In this document: positions 38,345 to 46,438 of the stretch, in pieces
How the letters are laid out: each line of letters opens with the position of its first letter
Position numbering within the stretch: position 1 is the first letter of the stretch
The notes under the pieces: generated by a model
The model's database searches: none
Seen by the model: the letters and a program-made list of their open reading frames with translations, nothing else
What the model was told of the DNA's origin: nothing
Origin: Streptomyces tibetensis
GTDB lineage: Bacteria; Actinomycetota; Actinomycetes; Streptomycetales; Streptomycetaceae
Length of the DNA stretch: 64,000 nucleotides
Direction of reading: 5' to 3'
NCBI RefSeq assembly: GCF_007655005.1
Contig: NZ_SZVW01000009.1
Location: 62,001 to 126,000, forward strand
Position numbers and translations under genes: made by a program

Positions 38345-38842
38345 ATGTCGATCGACGTCAACAACGAGTCCGGCACCGAGGTCGACGAGCAGGCGATCCT
38401 CGACATCGCCCGCTACGCGCTAGCTCGGATGCGCATCCACCCGCTCTCCGAGCTCTCGGTGATCGTCGTGGACGCCGACGCCATGGAGCAGCTCCACATC
38501 CAGTGGATGGACCTCCCCGGTCCCACGGATGTCATGTCCTTCCCCATGGACGAGCTGCGCCCGCCCTCCAAGGACGACGAGGAGCCCCCGCAGGGGCTCC
38601 TCGGCGACATCGTGCTGTGCCCCGAGGTCGCACTGAAGCAGGGCAAGGAAGCGGAGACGCAGCATTCCATGGACGAGGAGCTCCAACTGCTCACCGTCCA
38701 CGGCGTGCTGCACCTGCTGGGCTACGACCACGAGGAGCCGGACGAGAAGGCCGAGATGTTCGGCCTCCAGGCGGCCATCGTGGACGGCTGGCGCGCGGAG
38801 CGGGGCCTGACCGGCCCGTCCCCGGCGCCGACGGTCTCGTAA
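38345..38842 (+). CDS. ybeY: rRNA maturation endoribonuclease YbeY
   Basis: A 165-residue single-strand-specific metallo-endoribonuclease for 16S rRNA 3' maturation and ribosome quality control. The zinc motif H3xH5xH is complete: His119, His123 and His129 in TVHGVLHLLGYDHEE. The DVMSFPMDE and LLGDIVLCPEVA motifs are also typical. It starts 14 bases after phoH and is followed by the CBS protein gene, the standard operon. Confidence 0.97.
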   Translation: MSIDVNNESGTEVDEQAILDIARYALARMRIHPLSELSVIVVDADAMEQLHIQWMDLPGPTDVMSFPMDELRPPSKDDEEPPQGLLGDIVLCPEVALKQGKEAETQHSMDEELQLLTVHGVLHLLGYDHEEPDEKAEMFGLQAAIVDGWRAERGLTGPSPAPTVS

Positions 38843-38851
38843 CGCCAGCCG

Positions 38852-40159
38852 ATGAGTCCTCAACTCGCCCTGGGCGCCATCGCCCTGGTCGTCGTGGCCT
38901 GGCTCGCCGCCTGTGCGGAGGCGGGCCTCGCGCGCGTCTCCAGCTTCCGCGCCGAGGAGGCCGTGCGCTCCGGCCGCCGCGGCAGCGCCAAGCTCTCCCA
39001 GGTCGCCGCCGACCCGACCCGCTACCTCAACGTGGCGCTGCTGGTCCGCGTCGCCTGCGAGATGGCAGCCGCAGCGCTGATCACCTACGGCTGCCTCAAG
39101 GAGTTCGACGGCACCACCGAGGCCCTGCTGGTCGCCATCGCGGTCATGGTCCTCGTGTCGTACGTCGCCGTCGGGGTGTCCCCGCGCACCATCGGCCGCC
39201 AGCACCCGCTGAACACGGCGACGGTCTCGGCGTACGTCCTGGTGCCGCTGGCCCGGATCATGGGCCCGATCCCGTCGCTGCTGATCCTCATCGGCAACGC
39301 GCTCACCCCCGGCAAGGGCTTCCGCCGCGGTCCCTTCGCCTCCGAGGCGGAGCTGCGCGCCCTGGTCGACCTCGCCGAGAAGGAGTCCCTCATCGAGGAC
39401 GAGGAGCGCCGCATGGTGCACTCCGTCTTCGAACTGGGCGACACCCTCGTCCGCGAGGTCATGGTCCCGCGCACCGACCTGGTGGTCATCGAGCGCTTCA
39501 AGACCATCCGTCAGGCCCTCACCCTCGCCCTGCGCTCCGGCTTCTCGCGCATCCCGGTCACCGGGGAGAGCGAGGACGACATCGTCGGCATCGTGTATCT
39601 CAAGGACCTGGCCCGCAAGACGCACATCAGCCGTGAGGCCGAGTCCGAGCAGGTGTCCACGGCGATGCGCCCGGCGTTCTTCGTGCCCGACACCAAGAAC
39701 GCCGGCGACCTGCTGCGCGAGATGCAGAAGGAACGCAACCACGTCGCGGTCGTCATCGACGAGTACGGCGGCACGGCCGGCATCGTCACCATCGAGGACA
39801 TCCTCGAGGAGATCGTCGGCGAGATCACCGACGAGTACGACCGCGAACTGCCGCCGATCGAGGAGCTCGGGGACGACCGCTTCCGCGTCACCGCCCGCCT
39901 CGACATCAGCGATCTGGGCGAGCTGTACGGCCTGGAGGAGTTCGACGACGAGGACGTCGAGACGGTCGGCGGGCTGCTGGCCAAGGCGCTGGGCCGGGTG
40001 CCCATCGCCGGTGCCTCGTCCGTCGTCGACCTGCCCGACGGCCGGGAGCTGCGTCTGACCGCGGAGGCCGCGGCCGGCCGCCGGAACAAGATCGTGACGG
40101 TGCTGGCGGAGCCGCTCGGCCCGGGGGAGCCACCCTCGGAGGAGGAGAAGCCGGAATGA
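38852..40159 (+). CDS. Hemolysin-family membrane protein with CNNM, CBS-pair and CorC domains
   Basis: A 435-residue protein. Residues about 1-150 hold the DUF21/CNNM membrane domain (LALGAIALVVVAWLAACAEA and three more hydrophobic segments); residues about 200-325 are a CBS pair (EVMVPRTDLVVIERFKTIRQ; NHVAVVIDEYGGTAGIVTIE), and the end is a CorC/HlyC domain (FRVTARLDISDLGELYG). The family is linked to Mg2+ or cobalt transport and adenine nucleotide sensing. It is co-transcribed with ybeY; its stop overlaps the next start. Confidence 0.94.
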   Translation: MSPQLALGAIALVVVAWLAACAEAGLARVSSFRAEEAVRSGRRGSAKLSQVAADPTRYLNVALLVRVACEMAAAALITYGCLKEFDGTTEALLVAIAVMVLVSYVAVGVSPRTIGRQHPLNTATVSAYVLVPLARIMGPIPSLLILIGNALTPGKGFRRGPFASEAELRALVDLAEKESLIEDEERRMVHSVFELGDTLVREVMVPRTDLVVIERFKTIRQALTLALRSGFSRIPVTGESEDDIVGIVYLKDLARKTHISREAESEQVSTAMRPAFFVPDTKNAGDLLREMQKERNHVAVVIDEYGGTAGIVTIEDILEEIVGEITDEYDRELPPIEELGDDRFRVTARLDISDLGELYGLEEFDDEDVETVGGLLAKALGRVPIAGASSVVDLPDGRELRLTAEAAAGRRNKIVTVLAEPLGPGEPPSEEEKPE

Positions 40160-40515
40160 CCCCACAGGAGCTGCGCGCGTTCTGCCTCTCGTTCAACGCG
40201 GCGGTGGAAGACTTTCCGTTCAGCCCCGAGATCTCGGTCTTCAAGGTGCAGGGCAAGCTGTTCGCCCTGTCGCACCTCGACGCGCGCCCCCTCAAGGCCA
40301 ATCTCAAGTGCGACCCGGACGAGGCGGTCCGCCTGCGCGCCGAGTACGAGGGCTTCATCGTCCCCGGCTGGCACATGAACAAGCGCCACTGGAACACGGT
40401 GACGGTGGACGGCGGACTTCCCGACCAGCTCGTCCGGGAGCTCATCGAGGACTCGTACGACCTGGTCGTCGCGGGCCTGCCCCGAGCGGACCGCCTGCGC
40501 CTCGACCGGCCCTGA
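40156..40515 (+). CDS. MmcQ/YjbR family protein
   Basis: A 119-residue protein with the small YjbR fold: FNAAVEDFPFSPEISVFKVQ, KLFALSHLDARPLKANLKCD, and GWHMNKRHWNTVTVDGGLPD. The family is described as a CyaY-like DNA-binding fold with unknown function. Its ATG overlaps the stop of the CBS protein gene (ATGA), so it belongs to the phoH-ybeY operon. Confidence 0.92.
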   Translation: MTPQELRAFCLSFNAAVEDFPFSPEISVFKVQGKLFALSHLDARPLKANLKCDPDEAVRLRAEYEGFIVPGWHMNKRHWNTVTVDGGLPDQLVRELIEDSYDLVVAGLPRADRLRLDRP

Positions 40516-40535
40516 GGCTTCCGTATGCTCGGATC

Positions 40536-40889
40536 ATGACCGACAGCAGCGCGCTCGACCCCGAGGACCGCAAGATCGTCACCCTGGCCCGTTCCGCGCG
40601 GGCCCGCAACGGCGTGCCCGAGGGGGCGGCCGTACGGGACGAGACCGGACGCACCTATGTCGCGGGCACCGTGGCCCTCGACTCCCTGAAGCTCAGTGCC
40701 CTGCAGACGGCCGTGGCGATGGCGGTGGCCTCGGGCGCGACGTCCCTGGAGGCCGCGGCGGTCGTGACGGAGGCGGACACCGCGTCCGACGCGGACCGGG
40801 CGGCCGTACGGGACCTCGGCGGTGCGGAGACGCCCGTGCTGGTGGCGGGGTTCGACGGAACGGTCCGGACCACCGTCACCGCTGGCTGA
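40536..40889 (+). CDS. Cytidine-deaminase-like protein lacking zinc ligands
   Basis: A 117-residue protein that by position matches the small protein usually annotated as cytidine deaminase beside ybeY and era in actinomycetes. It keeps the general alpha/beta pattern (GAAVRDETGRTYVAGTVAL; LSALQTAVAMAVASGATSLE). However, it contains no cysteine and no histidine at all, so neither the HAE/CAE nor the PCXXC motif of active deaminases is present. I infer a catalytically dead member, perhaps structural or regulatory. The ATG has GGATC before it and no strong ribosome site. Confidence 0.85.
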   Translation: MTDSSALDPEDRKIVTLARSARARNGVPEGAAVRDETGRTYVAGTVALDSLKLSALQTAVAMAVASGATSLEAAAVVTEADTASDADRAAVRDLGGAETPVLVAGFDGTVRTTVTAG

Positions 40890-40973
40890 ATCTCGCTGTA
40901 ACCGCCGGTAATTAGGCCAGTTTTCAACCTTGCCGCCCCCTGCCCCACGCGCATCAATGGAACCGTAAGTTCC

Positions 40974-40984
40974 GACGGACCGTC
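40974..40984. promoter_or_regulatory. Perfect 11-bp palindrome before the small secreted protein gene
   Basis: GACGG-A-CCGTC lies 77 bases upstream of the start codon, in a less GC-rich stretch that includes taattaggccagttttcaac, likely promoter DNA. It could be a regulator site. Confidence 0.4.
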
Positions 40985-41060
40985 AGGTTCGGCTCTCGCG
41001 CAGCGTGCCCGCACTCACCTGCCGAGCGGTCCCCCCACACGGAAAGGGAGCCGGAATCCC

Positions 41061-41537
41061 ATGAGATGCAAGCGAATCGGAGCAGGTGCGGCACTGGCGG
41101 CCGGGGCCCTCGCGGTCACCGGGCTCGCCTTCGCCCCCGCAGCCCTCGCCGTCACCCCCCAGACGGCGACGATCAGCGCGGACTGCGGTGCCTTCGGCAG
41201 CGGCGAGGCCACACTCACGGCCACGCAGGACGGCACCGCCGCCACCCTCACGGTCAAGTCCTCCGCGATCACGGCGCCCATCGCGCTGGGAGAGGACTCG
41301 ATCTCGTCCACCCTCACCCTGGTGAAGAGCGGCGGCGGCACCGTCGACTTCACCGGCACAAAGAACCCGGCGATAGCCGCCGGGGCCCCGGTCGAGGTCG
41401 GTCCCCTCAGCGGCACCGTGGCCTCCGGCGACAGCCTGGAGGCCTTCGGCGGCTCGCTGAAGATGACCGTCTTCGGCATCACCATCACCTGCACGGCGGC
41501 CGGGCCGCAGTCACCGGGCCCGTTCGTGTTCGACTGA
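41061..41537 (+). CDS. Small secreted protein of unknown function
   Basis: A 158-residue protein with a clear Sec signal peptide: MRCKRIGAGA, a long Ala/Leu core and a cleavage site after ALA at residue 30. The mature part is rich in Thr, Ser and Gly and predicted to be beta-structured (ATLTATQDGTAATLTVKSS; STLTLVKSGGGTVDFTG). Cys42 and a Cys in ITITCTAAG could form one disulfide. No anchor is visible, so it is probably released or bound to the wall. GGGAGCC lies about 10 bases upstream of the ATG. Confidence 0.83.
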   Translation: MRCKRIGAGAALAAGALAVTGLAFAPAALAVTPQTATISADCGAFGSGEATLTATQDGTAATLTVKSSAITAPIALGEDSISSTLTLVKSGGGTVDFTGTKNPAIAAGAPVEVGPLSGTVASGDSLEAFGGSLKMTVFGITITCTAAGPQSPGPFVFD

Positions 41538-41548
41538 GAACGAAAGCG

Positions 41549-41584
41549 GCGCGGCCCCGGTGTCAGAGCGCGTCGGGGCCGCGC
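41549..41584. terminator. Bidirectional terminator between the secreted protein gene and glnK
   Basis: Arms gcgcggccccg (41549-41559) and cggggccgcgc (41574-41584) pair perfectly over 11 bp with a 14-base loop. The right arm lies in the last codons of glnK, so the hairpin serves two convergent genes. Confidence 0.8.
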
Positions 41585-41901
41585 TCGCCCGTCCGCACCC
41601 GCACGACGGTGTCGACGGGCAGCGCCCACACCTTGCCGTCGCCGATCTTGCCGGTGTGCGCGGCCTTCACGACCGCGTCGATGGCGGCCTCGGCGTCCGC
41701 GTCCTCGACGACGACCTCGATCCGCACCTTGGGCACCAGGTCGACCTGGTACTCGGCTCCGCGGTACACCTCGGTGTGGCCGCGCTGCCGGCCGTAGCCG
41801 CTGGCCTCGCTCACGGTCAGGCCGTGCACGCCGAGTTCCTGAAGGGCGTTCTTGACCTCGTCGAGGCGGTACGGCTTGACGATGGCGGTGATGAGCTTCA
41901 T
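41563..41901 (-). CDS. glnK: PII nitrogen regulatory protein
   Basis: A 112-residue PII protein. It has MKLITAIVKPYRLDEVKNAL, the T-loop with Tyr51 in GAEYQVDLVPK, and the GKIGDGKVWALPVD ATP-binding loop. PII senses 2-oxoglutarate and ATP/ADP and blocks AmtB when nitrogen is plentiful. In Streptomyces, Tyr51 is adenylylated by GlnD. The ATG overlaps the amtB stop, giving strict coupling. No glnD follows, unlike the amtB-glnK-glnD operon known in Streptomyces coelicolor. Confidence 0.95.
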   Translation of the reverse strand: MKLITAIVKPYRLDEVKNALQELGVHGLTVSEASGYGRQRGHTEVYRGAEYQVDLVPKVRIEVVVEDADAEAAIDAVVKAAHTGKIGDGKVWALPVDTVVRVRTGERGPDAL

Positions 41902-43208
41902 GCCTGGGGGGTGACCTTCTGGGCGGGGGAGACGACGGAGGAGGAGACCGGGGCGCCGTGGCCCAGGACCCCGTGATCGTAGGCCGTCTCGGCGTGCACC
42001 GTAAGGTCCAGGCCCGTCTGCTCCTGCTCCTCGCTCGCCCGGAAGCCCATCGTGGCGTCGATCAGCCGCCCGATCCCGTACGTCACGGCGAAGGCATACA
42101 CCCCCACCACGAGCACGGCGAGCAGCTGCTTGCCCAGCTGGCCGAGCCCGCCGCCGTAGAGGAGGCCCTCGGCGCCGCCGGTCATCGACTCCACGGCGAA
42201 GACGCCGATGAGGAGCGTGCCGATGACACCGCCGACCAGGTGGACACCGACGACGTCCAGCGAGTCGTCGTAGTTCAGCTTGAACTTCCAGCTCACGGCG
42301 TACGAGCAGACGACACCGGCCGCGAGGCCCACGACCAGCGCGCCGAGCAGCGAGACGGACCCGCAGGACGGGGTGATGGCGACCAGGCCCGCGACCGCGC
42401 CGGACGCGGCGCCCAGCGTCGTGGGGTGGCCGTCGCGCTTCTGCTCCACGAAGAGCCAGCCGAGCAGGCCGGTGCAGCCCGCGGCGAGGGTGTTGAGGAA
42501 CGCGGCGGCCGCGAGCCCGTTGGCGCCGAGCGCGGAGCCCGCGTTGAAGCCGAACCAGCCGAACCACAGCAGACCGGCGCCCAGCATCACCATGGGCAGG
42601 TTGTGCGGGCGCATGGCGTCCTTCTTGAAGCCCATGCGCGGGCCCAGGACCAGGCACAGCGCCAGCCCCGAGGCGCCGGAGACGATCTCCACGGGCAGCC
42701 CGCCGGCGAAGTCCAGGGCACCCAGCTTCTCCAGGATCCAGCCGCCCGGGCCCCACACCCAGTGCGCCACCGGAACGTATACGAGCAGCGCCCACACCGG
42801 CACGAAGACCAGCCACGCCCCGAACTTCGCCCGGTCGGCGACGGCACCGCTGACCAGCGCGGCCGTGATGATCGCGAAGGTGAGCTGGAAGGTGGCGAAG
42901 AGGAGGGTGGGGACGGTGCCCTGGACACTGTCCGGGCCGAGGCCGCTCATGCCGGCGTGCTCCAGCCCGCCGATGAGACCGCCGGCGGCGTCCTCGCCGA
43001 AGGTGAGGGAGTAGCCGGCCGCCAGCCACACCACCGTCACCAGGGCGATCGACACGAAGCTCATCATCAGCATGTTGAGCACGCTCTTCGTGCGGACCAT
43101 GCCGCCGTAGAAGAGGGCCAGACCCGGGGTCATCAGCAGGACCAGGGCGGTGGCTGCGAGCAGCCAGGCGGTGTCGCCGGTGTCGGCGCTTGCGGCGGCC
43201 AGAGGCAC
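41898..43208 (-). CDS. amtB: Ammonium transporter
   Basis: A 436-residue membrane protein with 11 hydrophobic segments. It has the Amt signatures DFAGG (about 167-171), RPHNLPMVMLGAGLLWFGWF and GVHLVGGVIG. The second pore histidine is His323, but the position of the first is Glu174 in LPVEIVSGAS. The C-terminal tail (ATMGFRASEEQEQTGLD) is the usual PII-responsive regulator. The GTG start has GGAG 5 bases upstream; longer frames upstream lack a ribosome site. A GlnR-like site precedes the gene. Confidence 0.93.
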   Translation of the reverse strand: MPLAAASADTGDTAWLLAATALVLLMTPGLALFYGGMVRTKSVLNMLMMSFVSIALVTVVWLAAGYSLTFGEDAAGGLIGGLEHAGMSGLGPDSVQGTVPTLLFATFQLTFAIITAALVSGAVADRAKFGAWLVFVPVWALLVYVPVAHWVWGPGGWILEKLGALDFAGGLPVEIVSGASGLALCLVLGPRMGFKKDAMRPHNLPMVMLGAGLLWFGWFGFNAGSALGANGLAAAAFLNTLAAGCTGLLGWLFVEQKRDGHPTTLGAASGAVAGLVAITPSCGSVSLLGALVVGLAAGVVCSYAVSWKFKLNYDDSLDVVGVHLVGGVIGTLLIGVFAVESMTGGAEGLLYGGGLGQLGKQLLAVLVVGVYAFAVTYGIGRLIDATMGFRASEEQEQTGLDLTVHAETAYDHGVLGHGAPVSSSVVSPAQKVTPQA

Positions 43209-43274
43209 GGTGTCTCCAACGAGGTGGGGGCTCCGGGGGCTCGTCAGAGGGTCACCGTCGTGCGTTTCGGGTTG

Positions 43275-43317
43275 TGCACGGGGGTGTTTCCACGGTGTTT
43301 CGTTGCGTGAGGGTTTC
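43275..43317 (-). promoter_or_regulatory. Probable GlnR-binding region of amtB-glnK
   Basis: On the minus strand the motif GAAAC occurs at 43317-43313, 43301-43297 and 43290-43286. The last two are separated by exactly 6 bases, followed after 6 more by GTGCA. This fits the 11-bp period of GlnR boxes (gTnAc-n6-GaAAc). It lies about 80-110 bases upstream of the amtB start. Confidence 0.65.
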
Positions 43318-43390
43318 GAGAAGCTCACCGCGCGGGGGGCGCGCGGACCGCTGTGCGAAGGGGCTTCGTGGATCAGGGAGAATGGGCGGC

Positions 43391-44344
43391 ATGAGCGTTC
43401 GCATGCAGTCATCCGAAGAGTCGGGCGAGACCGTCCACCGCGCCGGCTTCGCCTGCTTCGTGGGCCGTCCCAACGCGGGCAAGTCCACCCTCACGAACGC
43501 TCTGGTCGGCCACAAGGTGGCGATCACGGCGAACCAGCCGCAGACGACGCGGCACACGGTGCGGGGCATCGTGCACCGCCCGGACGCCCAGCTGATCCTG
43601 GTCGACACCCCCGGGCTGCACAAGCCGCGCACGCTGCTGGGGGAGCGGCTCAACGACGTGGTGCGCACGACGTGGGCCGAGGTCGACGTGATCGGCTTCT
43701 GTCTGCCGGCGAACGAGAAGCTCGGTCCGGGTGACCGTTTCATCGCGAAGGAACTGGCGTCCATCAAGAAGACGCCGAAGATCGCGATCGTCACCAAGAC
43801 CGACCTGGTGGACGGCAAGACGCTCGCCGAGCAGCTCATCGCGATCGATCAGCTCGGCAAGGAGCTGGGCTTCGAGTGGGCGGAGATCGTGCCGGTGTCG
43901 GCGGTCGGTGACAAGCAGGTGGGTCTGCTGGCCGACCTGATCGTCCCGCTGCTGCCGGAGGGTCCGGCCCTCTACCCCGACGGGGAGCTCACCGACGAGC
44001 CCGAGCAGGTCATGATCGCGGAGCTGATCCGGGAGGCGGCGCTGGAGGGCGTCCGCGACGAGCTGCCGCACTCCATCGCGGTCGTCGTCGAGGAGATGCT
44101 CCCCCGCGAGGACCGCCCCGCCGACAAGCCCCTCCTCGACATCCACGCCTTCGTGTACATCGAGCGCCCCAGCCAGAAGGGCATCATCATCGGCCCCAAG
44201 GGCAAGCGCCTGAAGGAGGTCGGCATCAAGTCCCGCAAGCAGATCGAGGCGCTGCTCGGGACTCCGGTCTTCCTCGACCTCCACGTGAAGGTCGCGAAGG
44301 ACTGGCAGCGGGATCCCAGGCAGCTGCGCAAGCTCGGGTTCTGA
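43391..44344 (+). CDS. era: GTPase Era
   Basis: A 317-residue ribosome-assembly GTPase that binds the 3' end of 16S rRNA. G motifs: GRPNAGKST (G1), QTTRHTVRG (G2), DTPGLHKP (G3), TKTDLVD (G4) and VSAVGD (G5). A KH domain follows, with SQKGIIIGPKGKRLKEVGIK. The ATG at 43391 has GGGAG 10 bases upstream; ATG codons at 43382 and 43403 are alternatives. In other actinomycetes era sits just after the CBS protein and deaminase; here the secreted protein and the amtB-glnK pair intervene. Its last 24 codons recur downstream. Confidence 0.96.
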   Translation: MSVRMQSSEESGETVHRAGFACFVGRPNAGKSTLTNALVGHKVAITANQPQTTRHTVRGIVHRPDAQLILVDTPGLHKPRTLLGERLNDVVRTTWAEVDVIGFCLPANEKLGPGDRFIAKELASIKKTPKIAIVTKTDLVDGKTLAEQLIAIDQLGKELGFEWAEIVPVSAVGDKQVGLLADLIVPLLPEGPALYPDGELTDEPEQVMIAELIREAALEGVRDELPHSIAVVVEEMLPREDRPADKPLLDIHAFVYIERPSQKGIIIGPKGKRLKEVGIKSRKQIEALLGTPVFLDLHVKVAKDWQRDPRQLRKLGF

Positions 44345-44400
44345 GGCGTCGTCGGGGTCTGTGGCTTGTCGGCTCGCGTGTCGCTGGTGCTTCGGGGCGT

Positions 44401-44448
44401 TGCTGGGTGCGCCGGCCGCGCGGCGGTAGCCGCATGTCGACACAGCCT
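44401..44448 (+). repeat. Dispersed palindromic element A, degraded copy 3
   Basis: Contains cgcgcggcggtagccgcatg followed by tcgacacagcc, matching the core of 9427-9494 with several changes. It lies between era and the copied era 3' end. Confidence 0.6.
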
Positions 44449-44518
44449 CGACCTCCATGTGAAGGTCGCCAAGGACTGGCAGCGGGATCCCAGGCCTTTG
44501 TGCGAACCGGGGTTCTGA
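44446..44518 (+). pseudogene. Duplicated 3' end of era (24-codon fragment with stop)
   Basis: 73 bases repeat the end of era (44272-44344) at an offset of 174 bases, with the stop codon in the same place. The copy would read LDLHVKVAKDWQRDPR then PLCEPGF, so the last seven codons have diverged while the first sixteen are nearly identical. It has no start codon. It is an untranslated remnant, unless era reads through. Confidence 0.85.
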
Positions 44519-44528
44519 CGTCCCGCGA

Positions 44529-44550
44529 GGCCATGGCGAGAGCCTTGGCC
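44529..44550. terminator. Terminator hairpin between the era region and the ATPase gene
   Basis: Arms ggccatggc and gccttggcc enclose a four-base loop; the stem has two mismatched pairs in the middle. The genes on both sides converge here. Confidence 0.55.
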
Positions 44551-44571
44551 CCGTGACGTCCCCGCACCGCG

Positions 44572-45018
44572 TTACGAAGCCGCCCCCAGGCTCGCCCACA
44601 CCGCGTTTCCGCCCGTGAGGGTCGAGCGGGTGATGCCCCAGCTGTCGGCTATCTCGCGGACGAGCAGCAGGCCGCGGCCGCCCTCGTCGTCGGGGCCGGG
44701 GCAGCGGTCGGGGATGCCGCGGCCGGTGAGGTCGCCGTCGTGGACCTCCAGCCGGAAGCGCGCGTTCGTCATCAGCTGGACGCCGCACAGGATCCGTTCG
44801 CTGAGCGTGTGCAGCACGGCGTTGGTCACCAGCTCGGACACGAGCAGCACGGCGTTCGCGCACACCTCGTCGGGCACCTGCCACGCGGCCAGCCGCGCGC
44901 GCATGGCATGGCGGGCGGCTCTGACGCTGGTCCGCTGCGGGGGCAGCTCCAGCCAGTCGGTGCGGTCCGGGCGCACCGCGTCCAGGAACCGGGGAGTGGA
45001 TGTCGTGTGGGGGGACAC
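44572..45018 (-). CDS. ATP-binding anti-sigma-like protein (RsbW-type HATPase)
   Basis: A 148-residue single-domain GHKL ATPase. The N-box is VSELVTNAVLHT and the G2 region is GRGLLLVREIADSWGI. Proteins of this type act as anti-sigma factors/kinases in Streptomyces; hundreds of paralogues exist. The GTG at 45018 has GGAAGG 8 bases upstream; a TTG at 45072 would add 18 residues. It is divergent from the HTH gene, the layout of WhiJ-like loci. Confidence 0.88.
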   Translation of the reverse strand: MSPHTTSTPRFLDAVRPDRTDWLELPPQRTSVRAARHAMRARLAAWQVPDEVCANAVLLVSELVTNAVLHTLSERILCGVQLMTNARFRLEVHDGDLTGRGIPDRCPGPDDEGGRGLLLVREIADSWGITRSTLTGGNAVWASLGAAS

Positions 45019-45266
45019 GGCGATCGCCTTCCGTGGGGGGTGGGCGCAGTCAAGGAAGGGGCGAGCGGACAACGGAGCGGCCGGGTAGGGGATTTGCCGC
45101 TTCCGGAACCCTGGTCACACAAGTAACTATGCTCGGAGAGCAGTTCACGCTGCAACCATCTGCCTGATAATTTCAGAAGGACGGTATCGCCCGGGCGGAA
45201 CGGCCCGGTGAGACGTTCAAGTCCTCACGAAGTCGGCGGCCGTGACGATCCTTCAGGAGGCACGGC

Positions 45267-46139
45267 GTGAACGACGCACGACCAGGCGCCGGCGCCGGCG
45301 CCCCCACCGTTCTCCGCATGATCCTGGGCCGCCGCCTCCGGGAGGCACGGCAGGGCGCGGGCCTGTCCCTCGACGACGCCGCCAAGGCCCTGCGCGTCAC
45401 GCCGCTGACCATCCGCCGTCTGGAGAAGGCCGAGGTCGGCCTGAAGATCCTCTACGTCGAGAAGCTCCTGGAGACCTACGGGGCCGGCGGCCAGGAGATC
45501 GAGGAGTTCGTCGGCCTGGCCGAGCGGGCCAACGAGCCCGGTTGGTGGCACCCCTACCGCGATGTGATGCCGTCCTGGTTCACGGCCTACGTGAGCCTGG
45601 AGACCGGCGCCAGAACGCTGCGCACCTATGAGCCGCAGTACGTCACCGGACTGCTCCAGACGCCCGGGTACGCGCGTGCCGTGCTGCGCGGCGGCTTCCC
45701 GAACGACGGCGAGGACGAACTCGACCGGCGGGTGGAGCTGCGGCTGCGCCGCCAGAGCCTGCTCACCAGGCAGGACGCGCCCACGCTGTGGGTGGTGATG
45801 GAGGAGGCCGTGCTGCACCGGGTGGTGGGCGGCCCCGAGGTGATGCGGGAGCAGATCGACCGGCTCCTTCAGGCGTCCGAGCTGGAGCACGTCAGCGTCG
45901 ACGTCGTGCCGTTCGCCGCGGGGGCCCACGTCGGGGCGTGCGCGCCGTTCACCTATTTCCGGTTCGAGGAGCGGGAGCTGCCCGACATCGTCTACAGCGA
46001 GATCCTCTCCGCCTCCGTCTATCTCGATCAGCGCGCGGACGTGGTGGCCCATCTGGAGGCGCACAACCGGCTGTCGCTGAAGACCTCGTCGGCGGACAGC
46101 AGGGCGCTGCTGAACCGCATGCGGAAGGAGTACTCATGA
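45267..46139 (+). CDS. Helix-turn-helix (XRE) regulator with DUF5753 domain, WhiJ-like
   Basis: A 290-residue protein. Residues about 20-60 are an XRE helix-turn-helix (LREARQGAGLSLDDAAKALR then VTPLTIRRLEKA). The rest is the DUF5753 domain with YEPQYVTGLLQTPGYARAVL, RQSLLTRQDAPTLWVVMEEA and LDVVPFAAGAHVG-like VSVDVVPFAAG. Homologues (WhiJ family) regulate development together with a small DUF397 partner. The GTG has AGGAGG 6 bases upstream. It overlaps the DUF397 gene by four bases. Confidence 0.92.
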   Translation: MNDARPGAGAGAPTVLRMILGRRLREARQGAGLSLDDAAKALRVTPLTIRRLEKAEVGLKILYVEKLLETYGAGGQEIEEFVGLAERANEPGWWHPYRDVMPSWFTAYVSLETGARTLRTYEPQYVTGLLQTPGYARAVLRGGFPNDGEDELDRRVELRLRRQSLLTRQDAPTLWVVMEEAVLHRVVGGPEVMREQIDRLLQASELEHVSVDVVPFAAGAHVGACAPFTYFRFEERELPDIVYSEILSASVYLDQRADVVAHLEAHNRLSLKTSSADSRALLNRMRKEYS

Positions 46140-46387
46140 CCGTCACCGAGGGCGTCGTCTACAACGGCATGCCCGCCTCGGACCTCGGCGAGCAGGGCTG
46201 GGAACGCCCGTGGAGCGGCCCCAACGGGGGCCAGTGCGTGGAGACGAAGCAGCTCGCCGACGGCCGCGTGGCGGTGCGCCAGTCGGCCGACCCCGCCGGT
46301 CCCGCGCTGATCTACACGCCCGAGGAGATCACCGCGTTCGTCGCGGGGGTCAAGCAGGGCCTCGCCGACCATCTGACAGCCCGCTGA
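46136..46387 (+). CDS. DUF397 domain-containing protein
   Basis: An 83-residue protein of the DUF397 type: WERPWSGPNGGQCVETKQLA, then GRVAVRQSADPAGPALIYTP and an amphipathic C-terminal helix (EEITAFVAGVKQGLADHL). The ATG overlaps the stop of the HTH gene. In WhiJ-like systems the small protein binds the HTH protein and releases it from DNA; here that is inferred from order. Confidence 0.93.
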   Translation: MTVTEGVVYNGMPASDLGEQGWERPWSGPNGGQCVETKQLADGRVAVRQSADPAGPALIYTPEEITAFVAGVKQGLADHLTAR

Positions 46388-46438
46388 AGCCCCCTCCGGG
46401 CCGGGCTCGCACCACCACCCCCCACTGAGAGGCACCAC

